This document shows, in pieces, positions 34,562 through 42,210 of a stretch of 64,000 nucleotides of DNA. The stretch spans positions 1,240,001 through 1,304,000 of the forward strand of contig NZ_FOIU01000001.1 in assembly GCF_900111495.1 (NCBI RefSeq), read 5' to 3'. This stretch comes from Chryseobacterium wanjuense (GTDB lineage: Bacteria > Bacteroidota > Bacteroidia > Flavobacteriales > Weeksellaceae). The position numbers and the translations under genes were made by a program. Below the pieces are notes generated by a model. It did not search any database. It saw only the letters and a program-made list of their open reading frames with translations, and was not told the DNA's origin. Each line of letters opens with the position of its first letter. The first letter of the stretch is position 1.

Positions 34562-35283
34562 TATATATTTAATTGATTAACAGTTATTTATATAGATAAA
34601 CTATTATATTCAAAATATTTATGCAATTTTTATTCAACAATTTTTCCGCAATATTCGTTTTTCCTGTTTTGACTTAAAGTAAAAGATGAAGTAAACGCTG
34701 TATATATTAATTTCAATTCTAGCATTACTGCTAAACCTCTTGTCAATGGTGCTTCTAGCCGTTTTTAAGCCCTAAATTTCGATAGAAAAGAGTAGAAGAG
34801 TATAAATAGCTGATTATGTATAATAATGGCTATAAATTCATGCGTAAAAGATATTTTAATTTCAGTAAACAGCCATTATAAAGTTGTTTTAACATTTAAT
34901 TATGAACTGTCTTTTTTCATTATATCTGGATAAATTTCTTTTTAGCTACAATCTTAAATCTCACCAAAAATCAACTAAAAATTGAAGTTTAAAGTTCTAA
35001 ATTATCAACAATTTACAATTGTATATTATAATTCATTTTCAATTTTCCACAGTTGTACATGTTTAAGAGAATTACACCCAAATGTTGAAAAACAAGGATT
35101 TATTCACTTAAAGTAAAGTTCAATCTTATATTTAGATATAAATTTTAAATAACTGAATTTAAGTTAGTTAAAATATTTATATTAAATTATATGTAATCCA
35201 CAATTTTATCCACAGTCATCTTGTCAATTTACATCGTTTAATTTAATTACAAATGTTAATTTTATTTTTTCCTCAAAAATGGT
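34562..35283. other. AT-rich gene-free region with DnaA-box-like sites
   Basis: About 720 bases without a credible gene on either strand. DnaA-box-like 9-mers occur at 34925-34933 (reverse, TCTGGATAA), 35002-35010 (TTATCAACA), 35043-35051 (TTTTCCACA), 35194-35202 (TAATCCACA) and a perfect TTATCCACA at 35206-35214. An origin is possible but gene orientation does not switch here. No other structure was recognised. Confidence 0.35.
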
Positions 35284-35291
35284 TAAATTTG
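35284..35291 (+). promoter_or_regulatory. -7 element TAAATTTG for the M14 peptidase
   Basis: Exact TAnnTTTG match 21 bases before ATG 35313. It argues against the longer frame starting at 35253. Confidence 0.6.
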
Positions 35292-35312
35292 ACTCTTGTA
35301 AACTATTACACA

Positions 35313-36422
35313 ATGAATTTTCAACAGATTTATCAGCCCAATCCTGATTTCCCAAATCGTTATATTTCCCCTGAAAAATTATTTTCTTACCTACAGACCA
35401 ATCTCAGCGATTATATTCAGGAGATCGGAAAGTCGTATTTAGAAAAACCTATTTATAAACTTAGTGTCGGAACCGGAAACATCAATGTCCTAGCCTGGTC
35501 GCAAATGCACGGAAACGAATCCAATGCAACGCACGCAATGCTCGATTTATTAATGACCTTGGATAAAGCTCCTGAACTAAAAGAAGAATTGTTTAGTAAA
35601 ATCACCCTCGATTTTATTTTTATGTTAAATCCAGACGGTTCTGAAAGATGGACAAGATTAAATGCCATAGACATCGATCTAAACCGCGATTTTCATAATG
35701 AAAACAGTAAGGAAATCAAATTCCTGAAAAGTATGGCAGCTTCTAAAAAATACGACTATGCTTTAAATCTTCATGAGCAAAGGACGATTTTTACAACAGA
35801 CGGAGTTCACCCAGCGACACTTTCTTTTTTGGCGCCGTCCGAAAATGTGGAACGTACTGTTACGGATAACAGAAAGAAATGTATGGCAGTCATTGCCAAT
35901 GTTTATCATCATCTGAAAGAAATGATTCCCAATCAGATCGGAAGATATTCTGATGAATTTTACCCGACTTCCACAGGTGATAATTTCATCAAAGCAGGGA
36001 TGCCGACGATTTTATTTGAAGGCGGACATTTTGTTGACGATTATACAAGAAAAGGAACGAGAAAATATTATACGATTGCGCTGTATTATGCTTTAAAAGC
36101 GATCAGTGAATTAAACTCCGGAATTGATGGGTGGGAAACTTACCTGGATATTCCCGAAAACCGGGAAACGCATTACGACATCGTTTACAGGAACGTAAAA
36201 CTGAATACGGATCATGAGTGCATTTTGGATGTAGCCGTTCAGTACAGGGAAATTAAGGAGGAAGGAAAAGATGAGATCTCGTTTGTTCCCTTTGTAATGG
36301 AAGTGGGAGAAGTAAAACAGCGAAAAGGCTGGCTGGAAATCGACTGTACCGGAAAGAAGTTTGTTTCGGCCAATAAATATCCAAAACTCGACGCAGAAGT
36401 AAATTTTACAATAGAAGACTAA
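35313..36422 (+). CDS. M14 family zinc carboxypeptidase
   Basis: Metallocarboxypeptidase-like protein, 369 residues from the ATG placed just after a TAAATTTG promoter; the frame itself extends to 35253. Zinc ligands are in QMHGNES (H66, E69) and NLHEQ (H154). Between them is the substrate-binding region LNPDGSERWTRLNAIDIDLNRDF (about 105-127), with the NxD...NRD pattern of M14. A glutamate in the FEGGHFVDDYTRKG segment (about 236-249) may be the catalytic base. No signal peptide is seen, so it is probably cytoplasmic. The C-terminal 110 residues form a separate beta-rich domain. Substrate unknown. Confidence 0.87.
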   Translation: MNFQQIYQPNPDFPNRYISPEKLFSYLQTNLSDYIQEIGKSYLEKPIYKLSVGTGNINVLAWSQMHGNESNATHAMLDLLMTLDKAPELKEELFSKITLDFIFMLNPDGSERWTRLNAIDIDLNRDFHNENSKEIKFLKSMAASKKYDYALNLHEQRTIFTTDGVHPATLSFLAPSENVERTVTDNRKKCMAVIANVYHHLKEMIPNQIGRYSDEFYPTSTGDNFIKAGMPTILFEGGHFVDDYTRKGTRKYYTIALYYALKAISELNSGIDGWETYLDIPENRETHYDIVYRNVKLNTDHECILDVAVQYREIKEEGKDEISFVPFVMEVGEVKQRKGWLEIDCTGKKFVSANKYPKLDAEVNFTIED

Positions 36423-36451
36423 AAAAGCGGAACAATTTTGTTCCGCTTTTG
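36423..36451 (+). terminator. Rho-independent terminator after the M14 gene
   Basis: AAAAGCGGAACAA / TTGTTCCGCTTTT stem, T-rich tail. Confidence 0.9.
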
Positions 36452-36460
36452 TTTTATTTA

Positions 36461-36620
36461 TTTTTAACGCAAAGGTCAAGTTTTTGCGTACAATTTTAAG
36501 TGAGCTAAGATCAATCAACAAGTTGATTTCATTAAGCGAGCGCTTCATCAGACAAATTTATTTGTCCAGTCTTTGCTCACTAAGTAAAGTTGAGTTCAAT
36601 AAAATCTTTGCGTTTGAAAA
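36461..36620. repeat. TTTGCGTT elements between convergent genes
   Basis: A reverse copy (TTAACGCAAAGG, TTTTTGCG; 36461-36490) and a forward copy (AAAATCTTTGCGTTTGAAAA; about 36602-36621) of the CTTTGCG family flank a short stretch with TGAGCTAAGATCAATC. No gene. Confidence 0.5.
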
Positions 36621-36629
36621 ACTGCAATT

Positions 36630-37139
36630 TTAGTTCACAACTTTAATTCCATTCGCTACAAATCTGATCTCTTCTTTCGGAGTTGTAATCGCATCGATTT
36701 CAGCTTGAGGCTTTTTCGCGTCTTCAGCGTAGTGTTTCTGCTCATCCACAGAAGTTACTTTTCTTTCTGCAGTACCATCTAAAACCACCGTTTTACCTTT
36801 CAAAGCAGTAGGAACGAAGAATGCATAATCTTTCATTTTCACGAAAAACTGAGAATTATCTTCAGTCTGGATTGTTAACCAGCACCCTTTTTTCTCACAA
36901 ACGTCTGTAACTTTTCCTTTTACGGCAACGTTTTCTACTTTTTTATTCTCTTTTTTAAGCTTTTTACTTAATTTATCAACAGAGATTGCTTTAGATTCTA
37001 CCTTTGTAGCTACTCCGCCTCCGTAAGTATCGCCTACCAACGCATTTCCTGCTGGAGGACCAAATTTTTTAGCCTCTTGTGCAAAAGCAAATGTTGAAAC
37101 ACTCACGGCAGCTGCAAATAATATCGCTTTGAATTTCAT
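36630..37139 (-). CDS. DUF4920 domain-containing exported protein
   Basis: Function unknown. The start is taken at 37139 (MKFKAILFAAAVSVSTFAFAQ, a clean signal peptide) rather than 37157, which would add MKKILK in front. The mature protein is about 149 residues. Its core has an OB-fold-like pattern: VAVKGKVTDVCEKKGCWLTIQTEDNSQFFVKMKDYAFFVP (about 85-125), with the CxKxGCW cysteine pair, then TVVLDGTAERKVTS. This CEKKGCW block is the hallmark of DUF4920; the cysteines may bind metal or form a disulfide. Periplasmic. Minus strand, converging on the M14 gene. Confidence 0.85.
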   Translation of the reverse strand: MKFKAILFAAAVSVSTFAFAQEAKKFGPPAGNALVGDTYGGGVATKVESKAISVDKLSKKLKKENKKVENVAVKGKVTDVCEKKGCWLTIQTEDNSQFFVKMKDYAFFVPTALKGKTVVLDGTAERKVTSVDEQKHYAEDAKKPQAEIDAITTPKEEIRFVANGIKVVN

Positions 37140-37272
37140 TTTTAATATTTTTTTCAAAAATACTAATAAAATTTGAATCAGAAAGCTTCAAAAACTTGAT
37201 AAAAAACAGATGGAATTGTACTGTTTGTGTTTAAATTGATTTTAAATAGAAACTTGTTTAATATTTTTTATT

Positions 37273-37391
37273 GAGAGCTATTTCCCGCTATCCACTCTTA
37301 CTCCTCACGCCACCGCTCCCCAACACCAAACCCTCCAACTCCCCAACATCGTTGCGGGGTAACCGTTCCTATCGGGGCTAGGGTCGCAGTC
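37273..37391. repeat. Element with the same ends as the long hairpin element but a different core (copy 3)
   Basis: Left end AGAGCTATTTCCCGCTATCC, right end CTATCGGGGCTAGGGTCGCA. The core (about 37300-37360) is a C-rich strand with only a short CCCCAAC/GTTGCGGGG hairpin in place of the long perfect stem. It is followed immediately by the nested palindrome at 37393. Confidence 0.8.
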
Positions 37392-37392
37392 A

Positions 37393-37709
37393 TTTTTTCA
37401 CAATTCGTCATAGTGAGCAAAGCGAAGCAATCTCAAATAAGTTTGTCCTTCTGAAAGGATCTAAACATAGTATTAGAAAACAGTACGGAAAAATTCGTGC
37501 TTAGATCCTTTCAGGATGACAGTGGAAAATTATTATGTATAAGTAAACAATTAGTATTAGCGACCTGTCATCCTGAGCGCGAAGCAGTCGAAGGACTCTG
37601 CATTTCACATTAAAAAAATTAGTTTATATTAAAAAGTCCTTCGATTCTGATTGGATGACAAACTTTGAGATTGCTTCGCTTTGCTCACTATGACGAATCG
37701 TGAAAAAAA
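37393..37709. repeat. Nested palindrome of three dispersed-repeat pairs
   Basis: Outer arms 37393-37437 and 37664-37709 (GTCATAGTGAGCAAAGCGAAG type) enclose a pair at 37441-37476/37500-37521 (GTCCTTCTGAAAGGATCTAA) and a pair at 37551-37600/37631-37663 (TGTCATCCTGAGCGCGAAG). All three pairs are inverted. Non-coding. Confidence 0.88.
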
Positions 37710-37726
37710 TAAAAATCATTAATTAC

Positions 37727-37760
37727 AAAAAAGCCTTGCGAACCTTGCGTTAAAAGAAAT
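37727..37760 (+). repeat. Dispersed CCTTGCGAACCTTGCGTTAAAA element
   Basis: Member of the CTTTGCG family (others at 26250, 36461, 36602, 53717). Lies just outside the nested palindrome. Confidence 0.6.
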
Positions 37761-37827
37761 ATTCAATACATTTTATTTCAACTTAGCTTAATTTCAAACA
37801 AAATCAAAAAACAATCTGATATTTATT

Positions 37828-37835
37828 TATATTTG
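37828..37835 (+). promoter_or_regulatory. -7 element TATATTTG for the APC permease
   Basis: Exact TAnnTTTG match 16 bases before ATG 37852. Confidence 0.6.
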
Positions 37836-37851
37836 ACGCCTATACTCAACT

Positions 37852-39267
37852 ATGCAAAAAAAACTAAAACTTTGGGACGCCATTATGCTGGTAATGGGTT
37901 CTATGATCGGAAGCGGAATCTTCATCGTAAGCGCTGATATGATGCGAAATCTCGGCTCAGGATTCTGGCTGATAATCGTTTGGGTGATTACGGGAATCAT
38001 GACGGTGGCTGCAGCGATCAGCTATGGAGAGCTTTCGGCGATTTTCCCAAAAGCTGGCGGACAGTACACTTATCTAAAAGAAATTTTTGGAAAACGAATG
38101 GGATTTCTTTACGGTTGGGGATTGTTTACGGTCATTCAGACAGGGACAATTGCTGCGGTTGCCATGGCTTTCGGGAAATTTACCGCTTATCTGGTTCCGG
38201 CTCTTAATGATGCGGCTCCGATTTTTCAAAGTGGTGAGTTTAAAATTACGTGGATCCAAATTTTAGCCATAGGGACTATAATTTTATTGACCTATTTTAA
38301 TACAAGAGGGGTAGAAAGCGGTAAAATTTTACAAAATATTTTTACAGGATCGAAAATTATCGCTTTGGTGGGCTTAATTGCTGCCGGATTTATTTTAGTT
38401 GATATTTCTCATTTGGCGGAAAATTTTAGCTTAGGATACGATTCTTTTAATAATCTTAAAAAAGACGCACTTGGTAATTTCCTGAAAGAAGGCTGGGAAC
38501 CGATCGGTGGAATGACCTTATTGGGCGGAATTGCAGCAGCAATGGTAGGTTCCGTATTCAGTTCTGTGGCATGGGAAAGTGTGACTTTCGTTTCGGGTGA
38601 AATAGAAAACCCCAAAAAAAATGTGGTAAAATCAATGATTTACGGAACAACAGCCGTGATGATTTTATATATTGCTGTTAATTATGTATATCTTAATGCT
38701 TTAGACAGAGATTCAATCGCTTTTGCAGAAAACGACAGGGTAGCGGTTGCGGCGTCTCATTTTATTTTCGGAAGTGCGGGAACGGCGATTATTGCTGTTT
38801 TGGTAATGGTTTCGACTTTCGGCTGCAACAACGGACTGATCTTAGCTGGCGCAAGAGTTTTTCAAACCATGGCCAAAGACGGAATGTTTTTCAAGCAGGC
38901 AGAAAAGAACAACCAAAATGATGTTCCTGCCAATGCACTTTGGATGCAGGGAATTTGGGCTTCTATCCTTTGTTTAAGCGGTCAATATGGGAATCTTTTG
39001 GATATGATTTCTTTCGTAATTGTATTATTTTATATGATTACGGTTTTTGGGGTAATTTACTTAAGATTCAAACAGCCGAATTTGGAAAGACCCTATAAGA
39101 CGTGGTTATATCCGCTTACGCCGGTTATTTATTTATTGATCGGGACAGGTTTCTGTATTTTATTATTAATTTACAAACAGCAATACACCTGGCCGGGATT
39201 CCTGATGGTTCTCCTCGGACTTCCCGTCTATTATTTTATTAATCGAAATAAGAAGATTCAAGAATAA
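37852..39267 (+). CDS. Amino acid permease, APC superfamily
   Basis: Inner-membrane amino-acid transporter or exchanger, 471 residues, about 12 membrane segments. It starts KLKLWDAIMLVMGSMIGSGIFIVSADMMRNLG, with the APC GSxIGSGIF unwound-helix motif at residues about 15-23. It has GGQYTYLKEIFGKRMGFLYGWG (about 67-88), SVFSSVAWESVTFVSGEIENPKKNV (about 234-258, the conserved intracellular helix 6 region) and GCNNGLILAGARVFQTMAKDGMFF (about 324-347). This is closest to the LAT/YjeH-type APC branch; the substrate is not deducible. It has its own promoter and terminator and is unrelated to the T6SS-like pair that follows. Confidence 0.92.
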   Translation: MQKKLKLWDAIMLVMGSMIGSGIFIVSADMMRNLGSGFWLIIVWVITGIMTVAAAISYGELSAIFPKAGGQYTYLKEIFGKRMGFLYGWGLFTVIQTGTIAAVAMAFGKFTAYLVPALNDAAPIFQSGEFKITWIQILAIGTIILLTYFNTRGVESGKILQNIFTGSKIIALVGLIAAGFILVDISHLAENFSLGYDSFNNLKKDALGNFLKEGWEPIGGMTLLGGIAAAMVGSVFSSVAWESVTFVSGEIENPKKNVVKSMIYGTTAVMILYIAVNYVYLNALDRDSIAFAENDRVAVAASHFIFGSAGTAIIAVLVMVSTFGCNNGLILAGARVFQTMAKDGMFFKQAEKNNQNDVPANALWMQGIWASILCLSGQYGNLLDMISFVIVLFYMITVFGVIYLRFKQPNLERPYKTWLYPLTPVIYLLIGTGFCILLLIYKQQYTWPGFLMVLLGLPVYYFINRNKKIQE

Positions 39268-39273
39268 ATTTCA

Positions 39274-39306
39274 AAAGCTGTCTGACTGGTTCGGGCAGCT
39301 TTTTTA
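39274..39306 (+). terminator. Rho-independent terminator after the permease
   Basis: AAAGCTGTC / GGCAGCTTT stem with one G-U, T6. Confidence 0.75.
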
Positions 39307-39431
39307 TTGCTCATTATAATTTCCATCAATTTTAAAATCTTATAATATTCTATTTCGTGAAAAATGTTTAATTTGGTATTTCTTTTCAAGTAAACGAGAA
39401 TTATGAAGTAAAAAATTAAGAAGTTGAAATC

Positions 39432-39872
39432 ATGGACACACCAAATTACAGAATGCCTTTTGTACCGTCGACCTTAATGACGGAGGGAGGAAGTATTGAT
39501 ACCTGCGACATGGGAGAAAGTATTGCCCACAATATCATGTTGCTGATCACTACCAAAAAAGGCGAAAACAGATATGATGAAAATTACGGAAACGACGTTT
39601 GGAATCTGGAATTCGATAATGGAGTCACAAGTGCCGTCTGGGAAACTGTTTTCATAAAAAGCTTAAAAAGACAGATACAGGAATACGAACCCCGGATCGT
39701 TCAGCCGCAGATTGATGCGCATATTCAGTTTGTAGAGCACAGCTACGATACAAAAGAACACACCGAAATCAAAAAGAAAGTAAAGATCGCCATCAATGCA
39801 AAAATGGAAGCAACCGGAGAGCGTTTCAGCTTTTCCACAGAATTGTTTCTGAGCCCGATGTCAATTGATTAA
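39432..39872 (+). CDS. GPW/gp25 family protein, T6SS TssE-like
   Basis: Baseplate wedge protein of contractile injection systems (T4 gp25 / TssE). The 146 residues have the family core: SIAHNIMLLITTKKGENRYDENYGNDVWNLEFD (about 29-61), equivalent to the gp25 signature IxxxIxxLLxTxxGERxxxPxYG, followed by a helix with KSLKRQIQEYEPRI and the C-terminal beta strands. It is cytoplasmic. The next gene is a TssF-like protein 23 bases on. No sheath, spike, ClpV or membrane-complex genes are nearby, so the machine's other parts must be elsewhere or absent. Confidence 0.85.
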   Translation: MDTPNYRMPFVPSTLMTEGGSIDTCDMGESIAHNIMLLITTKKGENRYDENYGNDVWNLEFDNGVTSAVWETVFIKSLKRQIQEYEPRIVQPQIDAHIQFVEHSYDTKEHTEIKKKVKIAINAKMEATGERFSFSTELFLSPMSID

Positions 39873-39895
39873 ATATTGAAACTGTAACCAGAATT

Positions 39896-41779
39896 ATGAA
39901 CTTAGACCAAAATATTTATTCCAAAGAATCCGTAAAAGCGAGAATGCTTCAGAACGCGACCAAAGTTTGGGGATTGAAAAGTCCGCAGTCTCTGGATCCT
40001 TTCGTGAAATTACTGATTGATGCTTTCAGTACTGAAATATTTAAAGCCAATAACGAAATACAAACGGTAAACGCCAGAATTTTAGAAAAACTGGCGAAAT
40101 TATTGACGCCGTCCATTTATACACACCCGATTCCTGCTCACGCGATTGCTTTTACGCAGCCTTATGAATCTTCTGAGGTTTTGCTGGAACACACCGAGTT
40201 TTTCTTCAGAAAACAGATGACTTCCACAGTAAAATCGGAGTCTGATAAGCAGATTAATATTCCTTTTACTCCGGTAGGAAATATTAGAATTAATAGAGCG
40301 CAAACCTCCATTATGTTTGTCGGAAATACCTGCTACAGCGTGGATGACAGGTTAAATAAAATTCCGATTGCAAGATTTCAGGGGAAACCGGAAGATTACA
40401 GAAAAGTAACAATTGGTATTAATGTTTCAAAGTATGATAATGAAAATTTTCCTAAATATATAAGCATTTACTGTTCAAATCCTGCTTTTGAGCATCTGGA
40501 TTTTGTCTATAAATTATTACCGTACATCACCGTTTCCAGCAGCGGAAATCCTTTATTTGTAAAAGAGGGGCTTACTTACCTTAAAAATAACCAAACCGAC
40601 GGATATGAGCAGATGTTTCGTGAACAGTCGATTCAAAATAAGTTGATTGAAGATGTTAAAAGCATTTATCATCATAAATTTATAGAGATTTCGGGACTTT
40701 CAGACTCGTTATTTTCCGAACCGGGAAAACTTCCTGAGAATTTGGATTTTGTTGATTATAAAGACGAAATCACCAAACATATCGACGGAAAACGTTATTT
40801 GTGGCTTACTTTCGAATTTCCGCCACAGTTTTCGGCAGAAATTCTTGATAATTTTTCTTTTGTACTCAATGCATTTCCTATTTACAACCGCGGTTGGAAA
40901 AAAACAGAATACAGTTTGGATATTATGGGGAATAATATTCCGTTGGTTACCGATGAAGGTGAACATTTTTTATATGTTGATGAAGTTCAGGACGGCGACG
41001 GAAGAAGATATACAGAAATCCCTTTCACTCCGAGTGATGATCTCAGAAAAGGCTTATACACCGTAAGAAAGGGCGGAATGGAGCGTTTCACCAACAGGAA
41101 TGCCGTCGATATGATAGCCAATGTCCTGGAACTGACAAGAGATGAAATTGCAGCTTTTTCTTTATTAAACAGAGATAATGTGAAGGGCGTTTTAAGTGAA
41201 ATGTCCGACAAGATGAAATCGATGGTGCAGAAAGTGAACAATGCAAAAAGAAGCATCAAACAGGAACTGAACTACGTCATTATGGAACCTGTAGATAAAA
41301 CAGATCATACCTACGCTTCGTTTTGGGTGACTCATTCTACGCTGGCCAATCACATGCGTCCGGGAACTGAGCTTTCAAACCAGTTAAAATCTCAAACCCT
41401 GATCCTTCTTACAGAAACCATCGGCGGCGCGGAAGAACAGAAAGGAACAGACAGCATCCAGGCGTACAAATATGCTTTGACGACGAGAGATAAGATCATT
41501 TCCCTGGAAGACGTGAAAAACTATTGCAGAATGGTGCTGAAAGATGAGGTAAAAGACGTAAGGGTAAAACGGGGTACAATGATCAGCAATAAGCCGAAAG
41601 AAGGATTTATCCGAACGGTTGAGGTAGAAATTGTTCCGCAAAATTACTCTTTTTATGGAAGAGCATATTGGGAAAATATGGCGAATATTCTACGAAACCA
41701 GATCATTTCAAAAGCGATTGACGGGATTGAATATCTTGTGAAAATCACAAATGAAGATACCGACTTTTATGAAAATTAA
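39896..41779 (+). CDS. T6SS baseplate TssF-like protein (Bacteroidota type iii)
   Basis: Large baseplate wedge protein, 627 residues. The N-terminal segment ATKVWGLKSPQSLDPFVKLLIDAFSTEIFKANNEI then ILEKLAKLLTPSIYTHPIPAHAIAFTQP (about residues 21-90) is the recognisable TssF/VasA start, with a large all-beta middle. A C-terminal part (about 500-620) has LEDVKNYCRMVLKDEVKDVRVKRG, consistent with the GpJ/TssF end. No signal or membrane segment is present. It is paired with the TssE-like gene and closed by a terminator, followed directly by repeat islands. Alternative: a component of an extracellular contractile system; TssF fits better. Confidence 0.75.
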   Translation: MNLDQNIYSKESVKARMLQNATKVWGLKSPQSLDPFVKLLIDAFSTEIFKANNEIQTVNARILEKLAKLLTPSIYTHPIPAHAIAFTQPYESSEVLLEHTEFFFRKQMTSTVKSESDKQINIPFTPVGNIRINRAQTSIMFVGNTCYSVDDRLNKIPIARFQGKPEDYRKVTIGINVSKYDNENFPKYISIYCSNPAFEHLDFVYKLLPYITVSSSGNPLFVKEGLTYLKNNQTDGYEQMFREQSIQNKLIEDVKSIYHHKFIEISGLSDSLFSEPGKLPENLDFVDYKDEITKHIDGKRYLWLTFEFPPQFSAEILDNFSFVLNAFPIYNRGWKKTEYSLDIMGNNIPLVTDEGEHFLYVDEVQDGDGRRYTEIPFTPSDDLRKGLYTVRKGGMERFTNRNAVDMIANVLELTRDEIAAFSLLNRDNVKGVLSEMSDKMKSMVQKVNNAKRSIKQELNYVIMEPVDKTDHTYASFWVTHSTLANHMRPGTELSNQLKSQTLILLTETIGGAEEQKGTDSIQAYKYALTTRDKIISLEDVKNYCRMVLKDEVKDVRVKRGTMISNKPKEGFIRTVEVEIVPQNYSFYGRAYWENMANILRNQIISKAIDGIEYLVKITNEDTDFYEN

Positions 41780-41788
41780 ATAATAAGG

Positions 41789-41816
41789 AACCGATGAAGT
41801 TTTCGTCGGTTTTTTA
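41789..41816 (+). terminator. Rho-independent terminator after the TssF-like gene
   Basis: AACCGATGA / TCGTCGGTT stem with one G-U, T6. Confidence 0.75.
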
Positions 41817-41831
41817 TTTGGATTATATTAA

Positions 41832-42060
41832 AAAACCCTTCGACTGCTTCGCGCTCAGGATGACATCGCTAATACAAACTGTTTACTTATACACAATAAT
41901 TTGCCAGTGTCACCCTGAGCGCGAAGCAGTCGAAGGGTTTTTGAGTTGCATTGTTGAGATCCTTTCAGGATGACAGAACTCTAATACTAGATGTTACATT
42001 CTCTACAGAAGATTTTGCACCGTTATCCTGAGCGCAAAGCAGTCGAAGGATCTCAAACGC
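41832..42060. repeat. Island of four dispersed TGTCATCCTGAG elements
   Basis: Alternating reverse (41832-41875), forward (41905-41943), reverse (41951-41990) and forward (42019-42060) copies. The first two pair over CCCTTCGACTGCTTCGCGCT and its complement GCGCGAAGCAGTCGAAGGG. No gene in the 430-base spacer. Confidence 0.88.
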
Positions 42061-42167
42061 TGATAATCTTATAAAATTTAAAACCGAACTCAAAACCCCC
42101 AAAACTTTATCCTTTTGAGGTTAATTAATCTAACATTTTTTAACACAAAAAATTCCATAAAATTCCG

Positions 42168-42175
42168 TAATTTTG
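42168..42175 (+). promoter_or_regulatory. -7 element TAATTTTG for uvrA
   Basis: Exact TAnnTTTG match 35 bases before ATG 42211. It lies inside the longer frame that begins at 42115 and so argues for the downstream start. Confidence 0.6.
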
Positions 42176-42210
42176 CACATCGTGATTTTCAGGTAAAGTC
42201 ACACCAAATT

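Noticed and set aside
42115..42210. 32-codon N-terminal extension of UvrA
   Set aside because: It overlaps the TAATTTTG promoter; the family start is [12 protein letters not shown] at 42211.
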